In this document: piece after piece, positions 9,605 to 20,345 of the stretch | How positions within the stretch are numbered: position 1 is the first letter of the stretch | Layout: the number at the start of each line of letters is the position of its first letter | Assembly (NCBI GenBank): GCA_024291935.2 | Contig: CM044309.1 | Coordinates: forward strand, 6,572,001 to 6,636,000 | Length of the DNA stretch: 64,000 nucleotides | Reading direction: 5' to 3' | DNA from: Okapia johnstoni | Taxonomy: Eukaryota > Chordata > Mammalia > Artiodactyla > Giraffidae | Program-made: the position numbers and the translations under genes | The notes under the pieces: generated by a model | Seen by the model: only the letters and a program-made list of their open reading frames with translations | What the model was told of the DNA's origin: nothing | Databases searched by the model: none

Positions 9605-11975
9605 CGTATAATTGCTTTACAATATAGAGCTGGTTTCTGCCAAACATCAACATGAATCAGCCATAGGTATACATATGTCTCCTCCCTCTTGAAACTCCAT
9701 CCCACCTCCCAACCAAACCCACCCCTCTAGGTTTTCACAGAACCAGGTTTGACCTCCTTGCCTCATACAGCAAATTCCCGCTTGCTATCTATTTTGCACA
9801 TGGTAATGTATATGTTTCTATGTTATGCTCTCAATTCATCCCACCCTCCCCATCCCCTACTGTGTACACAAGTCTTTTCTCTATGTTTGCATCTCCATTG
9901 CTGCCCTGCAAACAGGATCAGTTCAGTTCAGTTCAGTTGTGTCTGACTCTTTGCGACCCCATGAACTGCAGCACGCCAGGCCTCCCTGACCAACTCCCGG
10001 AGTTTACCCAAACCCATGTCCACTGGGTTGGTGATGCCATCCAACCATCTCATCCTCTGTTGTCCCCTTCTCCTCCTGCCCCGAATCCTTCCCAACATCA
10101 GGGTCTTTTCCAATAAGTCAACTCTTTGCATCAGGTGGCCAAAGTACTGGAGTTTCAGCTTCAACATCAGTCCTTCCAATGAACACCCAGGACTGATCTC
10201 CTTTAGGATGGACTGGTTGGATCTCCTTGCAGTCCAAGGGACTCTCAAGAGTCTTCTCCAACACCACAGTTCAAAAGCATCAATTCTTTGGCACTCAGCT
10301 TTCTTTATAGTCCAACTCTCACATCCATACATGACTACCGGAAAAACTATAGCCTTGACTAGATGGACCTTTGTTGACAAAGTACTGTCTCTGCTTTTTA
10401 ATATGCTGTCTAGGTTGGTCAAAACTTTCCTTCCAAGGAGTAAGCATCATTTAATTTCATGGCTGCAGTCACCATCTGCAGTGATTTTGGAGCCCAAAAA
10501 AATAAAGTCAGCCACTGTTTCCACTGTTTCTCCACCTATTTGCCATGAAGTGATGGGACCAGATGCCATGATCTTAGTTTTCTGAATGTTGAGCTTTAAG
10601 CCAACTTTTTCACTCTCCTCTTTCACTTTCATCAAGAGGCTCTTTAGTTCTTCTTCACTTTCTGCCATAAGGGTGGTGTCATCTGCATATCTGAGGTTAT
10701 TGATATTTCTCCCGGCAATCTTGATTCCAGCTTGCGCTTCTTCCAGCCCAGCATTTCTCATGATGTACTCTGCATATAAATTAAATAAGCAGGGTGACAA
10801 TATAAAGACTTGACGTACTCCTTTTCCTATTTGGAACCAGTCTGTTGTTCCATGTCCAGTTCTAACTGTTGCTTCCTGACCTACATACAGGTTTCTCAAG
10901 AGGCAAACAGGATAATCAGTACCATTTTTCTAGATTCCATGTACATACATTAATATACGATGTTTCTCTTATTTACTTTGTTTAATAGGTTCCAAGTTTT
11001 TCCATCTCATTGCAACTGACTCAAATGTGTTCCTTTTTATGGCTGAGTAATATTCCATTGTATACATGTGCCACAACTTCTTTATCCATTCATCTGTCGA
11101 TGGACATTTAGGTTGTTTCCAAGTCCTAGCTATTGTAAATAGTGCTGCAGTGAACATTGAAGTATATGCGTCTTTTTCAGCTATGGCTCCCCTGAGATAT
11201 ATACCCAGTAATGGGATTGTTGGGTCATACAGTTGTTTTATTCCTAGTGTTTTAAGGTATATCCATACCATCCTCCATAGTAGCTGTATCAATTTGTATT
11301 CCCAGCAACAGTGGAAGAGGGTTCCTTTTCTTCACATCCTCGCCAGCATTTATTGTTTGTAGACTTTTTTATGATGGCCGTTCTGACTGTAGTTTTGATT
11401 TACATTTCTCTAATAATGAGTGATGTTGAGCCCAGGCTTTGCCCTGGACTTCCTCAGCAGTGTGGTACAAGACCCCTCAGAATATCTTCAGGTCAGTCAC
11501 CCCTGTCTTTCCCCTGGGGCCCATACCCCCTCCCCTGAGCCTGGACCTCCACACCCAGCCCCACTGTCTGATGCAGGTGGGGGCCTGTGAGTCACTTCTT
11601 GACTGGCAAGTGCTGTTCAGCAATGAGCTCCGTGGTGAATCCTCTTTGCTTTGCCTTCCAAGCACCTGTTGCTGCATTCCCCTCTGAGGATTCGAAGCTC
11701 CCCCTCTGCCCTGCCTGTGAGGGGGTTTCCGAATGTGTGGAAACTTTTCCTCCTTCACAACTCCCGCCCCTGAGCACAGGGCCCCATCCTGAAATCCTTT
11801 GTCTCTCTTTTTATCTTTTGCCCTACCTTGTTCCAAGTTGATTTGCTTGCCTTTTTGGAAGTCTGGATCTTCTGCCAGTGTTCCATAGGAGTTGTTCCCT
11901 ATGCAGATAAGTGTTTGATGTGTTTTTGGGAAGGGAGATGGTCTGATCATATTCCTCCACCATCTTGAGCCCAAT
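9605..11975 (-). mobile_element. Internally deleted L1 (3' UTR + ORF2 C-terminus joined to 5' UTR), split by BovB
   Basis: Minus strand. 9605-9918 is the bovine-type L1 3' UTR and 10914-11440 the ORF2 C-terminal region; its frame at 10969-11292 shows the L1 blocks YDPTIPLLGIY, WKQPKCPSTDEWIKKLWHMY and TMEYYSAIKRN. At about 11431-11441 this jumps straight to GC-rich sequence that ends near 11975 in CCACCATCTTGAG on the plus strand, the reverse complement of a typical L1 5' start (CAAGATGGTGG). Most of ORF1 and ORF2 is therefore missing. A BovB at 9919-10902 interrupts the 3' part. The open frames within 11311-11974 lie in this 5' UTR and are not genes. Confidence 0.75.
9919..10902 (-). mobile_element. 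BovB LINE, 5'-truncated, with 11-bp TSD
   Basis: Inserted into the antisense L1 3' region and flanked by GCAAACAGGAT at 9908-9918 and 10903-10913. On the minus strand it encodes the end of the RT domain including NNLRYADDTTLMAESEEEL (frame 10447-10899), with the catalytic YADD box intact, then the C-terminal [10 protein letters not shown] and [11 protein letters not shown] blocks (frame 9928-10422). The two frames are offset by small indels. The minus-strand 3' end carries the GAACTGAACTGAACTG tandem. The 189-aa plus-strand frame at 10016-10585 is an antisense shadow. Confidence 0.95.
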
Positions 11976-12137
11976 AATATACTAAATGCTCAGTACTAGG
12001 GATTCAGGTAAAAACAACTTGTAATTCTTATCATTAGCTTTAAAGCTCTGCATGATAGCTTACACAAGAAAATGCCTGTCTACTCATCCTGCTCCCATAA
12101 CATTAAGTCTCACATATAATGGCCATTGATAGTTTGA

Positions 12138-12345
12138 AGGGGCTTCCCTGGTGGCTTAGCAGTAAAGAATCTGCCTGCCAATGAAAGAGACATGAGTTCA
12201 ATAACTGGATCAGGAAGATCCCCTGGAGAAGAAAATGGCAACCCACTCCATTATTATTGCCTGGGAAGTCCCATGAACTGGGGGGCCTGGCAGGCTACAG
12301 CCCATGGGGTCCAAGTAGTCAGATGTGACTTAACAAATACCAGGA
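12138..12345 (+). mobile_element. Bov-tA SINE
   Basis: Head GGGGCTTCCCTGGTGGCTTA, body GATCCCCTGGAGAAGAAAAT, tail GTCAGATGTGACTTAACAAA. Moderately diverged full-length monomer. Confidence 0.93.
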
Positions 12346-14524
12346 ACAACAAGTGGCTTAAAGACAGGTCAGCCTGAAGTCCATTCTGATTCTTTCATTT
12401 TGAGTGTTCTCCTCAACTCTGAACTACAGTGATTTTTTTAAAATCAGTGAAATGGTTATTAGAATACCTAAAGTACAGTGTTATAAAAAATAGATTGATA
12501 AAGAGTCTATAGTAGAATTCTATCACAGCATTTAATTGGTGATAGAGATTATCACTTAATGTTACTTAATATCATTATCAGCCTCATTTTTGTAACTATT
12601 TTTATGCTTAGGTTAAATATTTAGGGTTGTACATATAGTTAATTTCTAGTGGAAATTATATTCTACTCAAGAAATAACTTATATTCTTCTTGTGAAATAA
12701 TGGAAAATAAAAAGTAAATTACTAGATATTCCTACTAATAGAGGATTTTCTGAACCAGATGGATCCAAGCAATATTTATAGTCACAATCTTTGACCTCTT
12801 GGTGCAAGCTACTCATTTACTAATATCCAACATAGACTAGAGGTTGGATAAAGTCTTTTCATGTCTTGCATGGTTCACTTTCACATATATCATTTATTGT
12901 AACTCTTACAAGCTCGTGTGACATGGATAGGTAGTTATCACTACCTATTTTTTAATAAAGAGCTGAGATTGAGAAACTGACTTGAATTATGTCTAACAGT
13001 TACTTCTTTGCAAACAAACTTCACAATCAGTGTTTGGAGCTCTCAGTACAGTGTGCTTTATCGAAGGACACAAATGCAGAATATAATAGATTTAAATGTG
13101 AAGTATAATTAGTCAGCATTTTTTGAATTATTGGGCAGTTTCTATTCAGAAAATAAAGTCCCACCATTGGAACGCTGCTGTTGGAAAACCATAATTCTAT
13201 ATTATTAAGTATTATATAATGGGCCTATTTTGACCAGTCATTTTGTGAACTAGATGATATAGGGAGGTAATCAAAAGTAAAACTTTTCTATAAATAAACT
13301 CTTCGCAATTCAAGGAACCACTTTTAACATAGCTCTTCAAATTGAGCAAATTCAATTCAGTAATGACTTGTCTGGTTCTTTGTTCCTAAATCCATCAAAT
13401 TAAGTCCATCACAGACAGACCTGGCTCAGCCTATGGATTCACCATAATTTCTCATACAAGAGAGTAAAAAAGAACAGCAAAGGCAGCAATACAATAATTT
13501 AACACATTGTCTATTTTTATTCTGAGTTTTTCTCTGACCTTAAACTCCAGTTAAATTACTGTGTTCTTTTCTTTTTTACTAATTTATTTCAAGAAACATT
13601 TATAATGAATCTGCTCTCTGACAAATTTTATGCTGGATTCTAATACCTATCCCTAAATTTCAAAACTTTCTTCTTATCTAAATTTCAAAAGATATCCATG
13701 GGTATAGGACTCCTTCTCCTGAATTCTGGCTCCTAATATCTGCCTCCATGATTTGATATATATTGCAAATTGTTCCTTTTAAGGTACAATGTTTTTTTAG
13801 ATATATTGTTAATTTTGCTAAAATTGTTCAGATTACCAAATATTATTCCGTTGCTCTCGGAATCTACCAGTGTGCTGCTTTGCCTGCCCTTATCATTGGT
13901 GTTTGACCTTCCTAGGTGTTAACAATCTAATTATCTAATTAATAATCTAATTATCTTCCACCATGATTATCTGATATTGTGTATTTTTTAACATTGATGT
14001 TTTCTCTTTTTATATACTTCACTTGATAATTTTTAAGAACTGAATTATCTGACAAAAGTAGGCTTAATAAAAACAAATTTAGGAGTGTATGTAAGTGATT
14101 TTCTAACTGGACCAAAGTGATTTGCTACATAGATGTCATGGAGAATAAGAACAGCCTGGGAACACAGAAGGCTTGTTTATCAAATACATACTTAACTCAA
14201 AGTTAAAAGAAATAGTAGTTGTGTTAAATGATGACCTTAAATTTTTTAAAATCTTAGTGTTTTATAATGATGAGTATCACTAATCCTTTTTATGGGAATC
14301 CATAACCTTAAGTTAATATATATAACTTAAAAATAAAAATATTAATATTCTCTTCACTAGAAATGCTTAAACAGATGGCTATGTAGTAAGAATCAAATAG
14401 AAAACAACCATTTATTGGAAAGGAAACCAACCAGGATGATCTTCAAGAGCCTCACAGCAGTCAGATCCTCCAAGTTATAATTCATGTGAGCCTCGTTCAG
14501 GTCATATGTGGGACAGTACTGCAG
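12346..14524. other. Unassigned AT-rich stretch (contains one MIR)
   Basis: Apart from the MIR at 12860-13000 I see no repeat or gene. No open frame of 60 codons or more occurs here. A short local duplication of TCTAATTATCTAATTAA-type sequence lies near 13925-13955. Confidence 0.5.
12860..13000 (+). repeat. MIR SINE fragment
   Basis: Degraded MIR core: CACATATATCATTTATTGTAACTCTTACAAG followed by a GTGACATGGATAGGTAG segment and a weakened ...GAGATTGAGAAACTGA block. Orientation plus, by comparison with the better copy at 2825. Confidence 0.6.
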
Positions 14525-15045
14525 TTGTCAATTACAAATTGGCACTTGCCATTGGTACTTGCCATCTACCTCTACAAGGATTAAATTATGTGCTACTGCA
14601 GCTGCTGGTTTTCAACACCCCCTGAAATAAGTTCAAGGTGGAAAGCAGAAATGACTCGCTCTGTGCCCAGGGAAAAACTGGCAGGCCAGGTCTTCAAATA
14701 GATATTTTCAGAAACCAATTTCATGAGCCCAATTCTTGTATCTTCCCATACCTAGAAAAGCACTAAAATCCTTCATGGTGACAACTGTTCCTCATGACTA
14801 ACAAAAGCTTCATGAGACTAGCAGAAACCTGGAAAAATATGTGCTTGATTGCATGTGTATCCCCTCCACCAAAATCACATATACCCTGACCTTCGCCCTA
14901 TCTCTTTGGAACAGTTTCTCAGAGCTGTCTCAGGTGCTGTCTCCCAGGCTGCAGTCCTCATTTTGCTTCAAGTAAAACCTAATTCACAACTCTCACGTTT
15001 TGCACTTTTTTGAAGTTGACATAGTCACTAGCACAGTGGGACTAG
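14525..15045 (+). mobile_element. Solo LTR, unclassified ERV1-like family (copy B)
   Basis: Sense-strand copy of the family seen at 675-1195. It contains CTTCATGAGACTAGCAG, the TCTTTGGAACAGTTTCTCAG block, a decayed poly(A) signal (GTAAAACCTAA where copy A has an intact AATAAAA), and a tail reaching AGTTGACATAGTCACTAGCAC. It also keeps the doubled GGCACTTGCCATTGGTACTTGCC motif at the U3 end. No attached internal region. Confidence 0.6.
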
Positions 15046-15169
15046 AACGTGTGCTCCTCTTATCATCCAGTCTGTTTTCCCATTACAGTTGCTTTATATA
15101 AAGCTGAATAATCCATCTGAAGGGCAGCCAGTGCACTGCTACCCAAAATGGAAAATGCCAGATGCTGTT

Positions 15170-15383
15170 GACTGCTGCTGTTTTAGTTGCTAAGTTGTGT
15201 TTGACTCTTTTACAACCCCGTGAACAATAGCTCACCAGGCTCCTCTGTCCATGGGATTTCCTAGGCAAGGATCCTGGAGTGGGTTGCCTTTTCTTCTCCA
15301 GGGGTTCCTCCATATCCAGGGATTGAACCTGTGTCTCCTGCATTGGCAGGGGGATTCTTTAACCACTGAGCCACCAGTGAAGC
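15170..15383 (-). mobile_element. Bov-tA SINE
   Basis: Reverse-complement SINE: TTAGTTGCTAAGTTGTGTTT at the low end, CTTTAACCACTGAGCCACCA at the high end. Full-length monomer, diverged. Confidence 0.92.
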
Positions 15384-15469
15384 TGTTTACAGTACACTAA
15401 AAGAATTCATCTTAAAGAGAAGACAGAACATACATAACCACACATTAAAAAGGACTATACAATGATACT

Positions 15470-15695
15470 GGTTTCCCGGGGGGCTCAGTTGGTAAAGAAT
15501 TTGCCTGCAATGAGACTGCCTGAAATGCAAGAGACTTGAGTTCAATCCTTGGGTTGGAAAAATCTCCTAGAGAAAGAAATGGCTACCTAGTCCAATATTC
15601 TTGGCTGGGAAATCCCATCAACAGAAGAGACTGACAGGCTACAGTTTATGGGGTTACAAGAGTCAGACATGACTTAGGAACTAAACCAGCACCAT
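15470..15695 (+). mobile_element. Bov-tA SINE with short internal duplication
   Basis: Head TGGTTTCCCGGGGGGCTCAG to tail GAGTCAGACATGACTTAGGA. The segment after the A-box region repeats a CTGCCTGAAATG-type piece (GCCTGCAATGAGACTGCCTGAAATGC), lengthening the head by about 15 bases. Confidence 0.92.
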
Positions 15696-15889
15696 ACTAT
15701 GATACTAGATATTTATCCAAACCATCATATTCTTACTCAAATGTACTTTCTTATTCATCTTATTTCTAGGAAGATTAAAAAACTATTGAGTTTGAAGGTC
15801 TTGAATACAAAATATGTTTATATAAGCAAGTGTACTGTACTAGATATTAAAAAATAAAATCCAAAATTAACTACTAAAGCAGTAGGAAA

Positions 15890-16150
15890 TGAGTGAATTA
15901 CTGATGGAGAAAGTAGCATTGACAAATATACACTATCATGTGTAAAAATAGATAGCTGGTTGAGAAGAGCATAGATAACACAGGGAGCCCAGCCTGGCAC
16001 TCAGTGAGGACCTAGAGGAGTGGGCTGGGGGAGGGAAGGGAGGTTCAGGAGGAAGGGGATCTAGGTAGGACTATGGCTGACTTGAGTTGTGGTATGGCAG
16101 GAACCAATACAACATTGTAAAGCAATTTTCCTCCAGTTAAAATGCCCTGT
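15890..16150 (+). mobile_element. L1 3' UTR fragment
   Basis: Sense L1 3' UTR: CATTGACAAATATACACTAT, GGGAGCCCAGCCTGGCACTC, a G-rich tract at 16022-16040 and the ending ACATTGTAAAGCAATTTTCC. No ORF2 is attached (strong 5' truncation). A BovB begins immediately after it. Confidence 0.8.
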
Positions 16151-16158
16151 AAGGGTTA

Positions 16159-16559
16159 TAAAGAAAGCTGAGCACCGAAGAATTGATGCTTTTGAACTGT
16201 GGTGTTGGAGAAGACTTTTGAGAGTCCCTTGGACTGCAAGGAGATCCAACCAGTCCATCCTAAAGGAGATCAGTCCTGGGTGTTCATTGGAAGGACTGAT
16301 GTTGAAGCTGAAACTCCAATACTTTGGCCACCTCATGCGAAGAACTGACTCATTGGAAAAGACCCTGATGCTGGGAAAGATTGAGGGCAGGAGGAGAAGG
16401 GGATGACAGAGGATGAGATGGCCGGATGGCATCACCGACTCAATGGACATGAGTTTGGGTAAACTCCGGGAGTTGGTGATGGACAGGGAGGCCTGGCGTG
16501 CTGCAGTTCATGGGATCGCAGAGTCAGACACGACTGAGCGCCTGAACTGAATTGGACTG
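16159..16559 (+). mobile_element. BovB LINE, short 3' end with 8-bp TSD
   Basis: Encodes only the last part of ORF2 (frame 16089-16406 includes [19 protein letters not shown] and [20 protein letters not shown]). Likely TSD AAGGGTTA at 16151-16158 and 16560-16567. Compared with other copies it is little diverged. Confidence 0.92.
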
Positions 16560-16961
16560 AAGGGTTAAATGCCACCTGCTGTTTTTCTCTTCACAACAGA
16601 CCTTTTGGATATCCATCCAATATTTTCCACTTGCCTGTTAAGAATTCCAGCAGGCAATTTCTCCAGTGACTACATAATTTTTTCCAGTAATCCTAAATCT
16701 TCACAGTCATAGAAAGGTAGTATATTTCCATTTTGAAGTAGAGGTATGACTATAGAAATCACCTGGGGAACTCTAATCAAAGTAAAAACTATCACTGTAC
16801 TATAGCTGTCTTCAATTTCACCACCTTATGGAGCTTGAATTTTGACTAACACCTTTCATCAGAAGGTGGGTGTATGGGAATCTAAATATTCTTCCCAAAT
16901 AAAATTTTGGAAGACATATCTTCAGAGACATAGGAAAAAAATTATTAGCAACATACATTTT
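16560..16961. other. Unassigned stretch without gene
   Basis: About 400 bases with no named repeat or plausible gene. Confidence 0.5.
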
Positions 16962-17152
16962 GCTGTGCTGTACTTACAGTCATGTCTGACTCTTTGAGAC
17001 CCCATGGACTGTAGCCTGTCAGGTTCTTCTGCCCATGGGGATTCTCCAGGCAAGAATACTGGAGTGGGTTGCCTCCTCCAGGGAATCTTCCCAAACAGAA
17101 CCCAGTCTCCCACATTGCAGGCAGATTCATTACCGTCTGAGCCACCAAGGAA
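16962..17152 (-). mobile_element. Bov-tA SINE
   Basis: Reverse-complement SINE: GACCCCATGGACTGTAGCCT near the low end and CATTACCGTCTGAGCCACCA near the high end. Confidence 0.93.
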
Positions 17153-17333
17153 AAAACTGAGCAAAAACCTTTATTTTTATCCTGTCACAAATATTTTCTA
17201 CTTCTACAATCTTTGGACCGTGGTGAAAATGCAAACTAGTCTAATCAAGTATCTTGTCATGCACACTCACCATTTTACTGTCAGTACTTCTCTCTGATTG
17301 AATTTCCCCCCATTATACTCTGAAACTCTTTTT

Positions 17334-19062
17334 CAGTTCAGTTCAGTCCCTCAGTTGTGTCTGACTCTTTGCTACCGCATGGACTGTGGCACGCCAGGCC
17401 TCCTCTGTCGCCCCCTTCTCCTGCCCTCAATATTTCCCAGCAACAGAGTCTTTTCAAATGAGTCAGTTCTTCGCATGAGGTGGCCAAAGTATTGGAGTTT
17501 CAGCTTCAACATCAGTCCTTCCAATGAACATCCAGGGCTGATCTCCTTTAGGATGGACTGGTTGGATCTCCTTGCAGTCCAAGGGACTTTCAAGAGTCTT
17601 CTCCAACACCACAGTTCAAAAGCATCAATTCTTTGGCACTCAGCTTTCTTTATAGTCCAACTCTCACATCCATATATGACTACTGGAAAAAATCATAGCC
17701 TTGACTAGACAGAACTTTGTTTGCAAAGTAATGTCTCTGACTTTTAATATGCTGTCTAGTTTGGTCATAACTTTCCTTCCAAGGAGTAAGCATCTTTTAA
17801 TTTCATGGCTGCAATCACCATCTGCAGTGATTTTGGAGCCCAAGAAAATAAAGTCAGCCACTGTTTCCACTGTTTCTCCACCTATTTGCCATGAAGTGAT
17901 GAGACCAGATGCCATGATCTTAGTTTTCTGAATGTTGAGTTTTAAGCCAACTTTTTCACTCTCCTCTTTCACTTTCATCAAGAGGCTCTTTAGTTCTTCT
18001 TCACTGTCTGCCATAAGGGTGGTGTCATCTGAATATCTGAGGTAATTGATATTTCTCCCAGCAACTTGATTCCAGCTTGTGCTTCATCCAGCCCAGTGTT
18101 TCTCATGATGTACTCTGCATATAAGTTAAATAAGCAGGGTGACAATATAAAGACTTGACGTACTCCTTTCCCAATTTGGAACCAGTCTGTTGTTCCATGT
18201 CCAGTTCTAACTGTTGCTTCCTGACCTGCATACAGATTTCTCAAGAGGCAGGTAAAGTGGTCTGTTATTCCCATCTCTTAAAGATTTTTCTAGAGTTAGT
18301 TGTGGTCCACACAAAGACTTTGGCATAGTCAATAAAGCAGAAGTAGATATTTTTCTCGAACTCTCTTGCTTTTTCAATGTTCCAACGGATGTTGGCAATT
18401 TGATCTCTGGTTCGTCTGCCTTTTCTAAATCCATCTTGAACATCTGGAAGTTCACAGTTCACGTACTGTTGAACTCTGGCTTGGAGAATTTTGAGCATTA
18501 CTTTACTAGCATGTGAGATGAGTGCAATTGTGTGGTAGTTTGAGCATTCTTTGGCATTGCCTTTCTTTGGGATTGGAATGAAAACTGACCCATTCCAGTC
18601 CTGTGGCCACTGCTGAGTTTTCCAAATTTGCTGGCGTATTGAGTGCAGCACTTTCACAGCATCATCTTTTAGGATTTGAAATAGCTCAACTGGAATGCCA
18701 TCACCTCCACTAGCTTTGTTCGTAGTGATGCTTCCAAAAGCCCACTTGACATTGCATTCCAGAATGTCTGGCTCTAGGTTGGTGATCACACCCTCGAGAT
18801 TATGTGGGTTGTAAAGATCTTTGTTGTATAGTTCTTTTGTGTATTCTTGCCACCTCTTGTTAATATCTTCTGCTTCTGTTAGGTCTTTACAATTTATGTC
18901 CTTTGTTGTGCCCATCTTGGCATGAAATGTTCCTTTGCTATCTCTAATTTTCTTGAAGAGATCTCTAGACTTTCCCATTCTATTGTTTCCCTTTATTTGC
19001 ACTGATCGCTGAGGAAGGCTTTCTTATCTCTCCTTGCTATTCATTGGAAACCCTTATATTTT
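17334..19062 (-). mobile_element. BovB LINE, 1.7 kb with most of the RT domain
   Basis: Longest BovB ORF2 remnant here. Minus frame 18265-19002 (245 aa) covers the RT fingers and palm entry: NKASGGDGIPVELFQ, VFIPIPKKGNAKECSNYHTI, QDGFRKGRRTRDQIANIRW and FCFIDYAKVFVW. The palm motif usually read as FIDYAKAFD is changed to AKVFV, so a catalytic Asp is lost. The second catalytic box reads YSDD in the DNA (near 18025-18040) instead of YADD, and a frameshift lies just upstream of it. The C-terminal half follows in the frames at 17664-18014 and 17372-17593. 5'-truncated near 19062; the endonuclease domain is absent. Confidence 0.95.
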
Positions 19063-19639
19063 GAAAAAAATCACCTCTGTTTTTAGGATCAAAATAATTT
19101 GCTTCATCTTTTGCCTCCACCAAACCCCTGTGTTCTCTCATGAGTATTATTAGCTCTGTTACTTTTTAGAATGTAAACAGTTTCATCTCAATAAACAGCT
19201 CCATCTCACACTCTAAAATACCACAACGCAGGGGATGAATGTTAGTACTTCTGGTATTAAGTGAACACAAGTTCCTCATTTTAAGAGCACTGCATTTTTG
19301 AGATTCATGAAACAACTTTAGTGAATTCTAAAGCTTCCTTTAATCATCATGTCCAGTTTTTATATTATTTTTCTCATGTTTTTTAGAGTCAAGTAAGGAT
19401 CTGTTTGTAAACTTCTTGATGAAATTCCTACACTGATCAGAGAAATAGTTCAATATCCATGTGGAAAACACAGCTACTTACATAGCTGTAAAGACCTACA
19501 CAATCTCAAGCCTATACCCCAGACTCCATTTCAACAGCCTAGTTTATAGACATGTCTGGGGTCTTAAAGACATTGCAGGCTCTTCCAGTTTGTCTGCCTT
19601 AATCTCTAAAATCAAATAGGACACAGAGTTCAGCTCAAT
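19063..19639. other. Unassigned stretch without gene
   Basis: No named repeat or plausible gene seen. Confidence 0.5.
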
Positions 19640-19797
19640 GCTCTGTGATTACCTAGATGGGTGGGATGTGGGGTAGGTAGCAAGTAGGTCCTAGAGGAAG
19701 GGATATATTTATACATATGGCTGATTCACTTTGTTATTCAGCAGAAACTAACACAGCATTGTAAAGCAATTATACTCCAAGGGAAAAAAACAGATGT
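19640..19797 (+). mobile_element. L1 3' UTR fragment
   Basis: GCTCTGTGATTACCTAGATG, a shortened G-rich tract (19660-19675) and the ending ACAGCATTGTAAAGCAATTA before an A-rich tail. Only the terminal part of an L1 is present. Confidence 0.8.
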
Positions 19798-20146
19798 GAA
19801 AAAAAACAGATGTACTCTGTAGCTGACTTTTCCAATCATTACTGTAGCTCAATACTGCCTGAGGAAATCATAATATTTTATAGACTTATGATACAAATTC
19901 ATCATCTCTAACCTAGCTTAGCTATTATTATACCTAACCCTGGTGAATGAAACACTTTCTGAGATTTTTGCTAGCTTTCTCTCTCAATCTCCAAAGTATT
20001 TATTCCAAATCTTCTCCGATCCTCCATTGCTATATTCAACTGTCCTACCTCTCTCTCTTAGTATACAATGACATAAAATTGTGTGAAAACATTGATATAT
20101 TTAGGAGCAAAAATTACTCAATTTTCTAGAGTAAGAAGCCTTAGAA

Positions 20147-20331
20147 GGGCTTCCCTCATAGCTCAGTCAGTAAAGAATCTGCCTGTGATTCCTGGGTCAG
20201 GAAGATTCCCTGGAGGAGGAAATGGCAACCCACTCCAGTGGGAGAATCCCATGGACAGAGGAGCCTGGTGGGCTACAGTCCACGGGGTCGCAAAGAGTCA
20301 GACATGACTGAGCGACTAAACCATCACCACC
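20147..20331 (+). mobile_element. Bov-tA SINE with 14-bp TSD
   Basis: Head GGCTTCCCTCATAGCTCAGT, tail AGTCAGACATGACTGAGCGA. Flanked by AAGAAGCCTTAGAA at 20133-20146 and 20332-20345, a perfect duplication. Two internal deletions (after the A-box region and before GAGAATCCCATGG) shorten it. Confidence 0.96.
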
Positions 20332-20345
20332 AAGAAGCCTTAGAA

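Noticed and set aside
10016..10585. 189-aa open frame on the plus strand
   Set aside because: It is the antisense of BovB ORF2; the same frame recurs at other BovB copies and the minus strand carries the real RT text.
11439..11974. GC-rich open frames of up to 165 aa
   Set aside because: Also L1 5' UTR text; frames are open on both strands and lack any recognisable domain.
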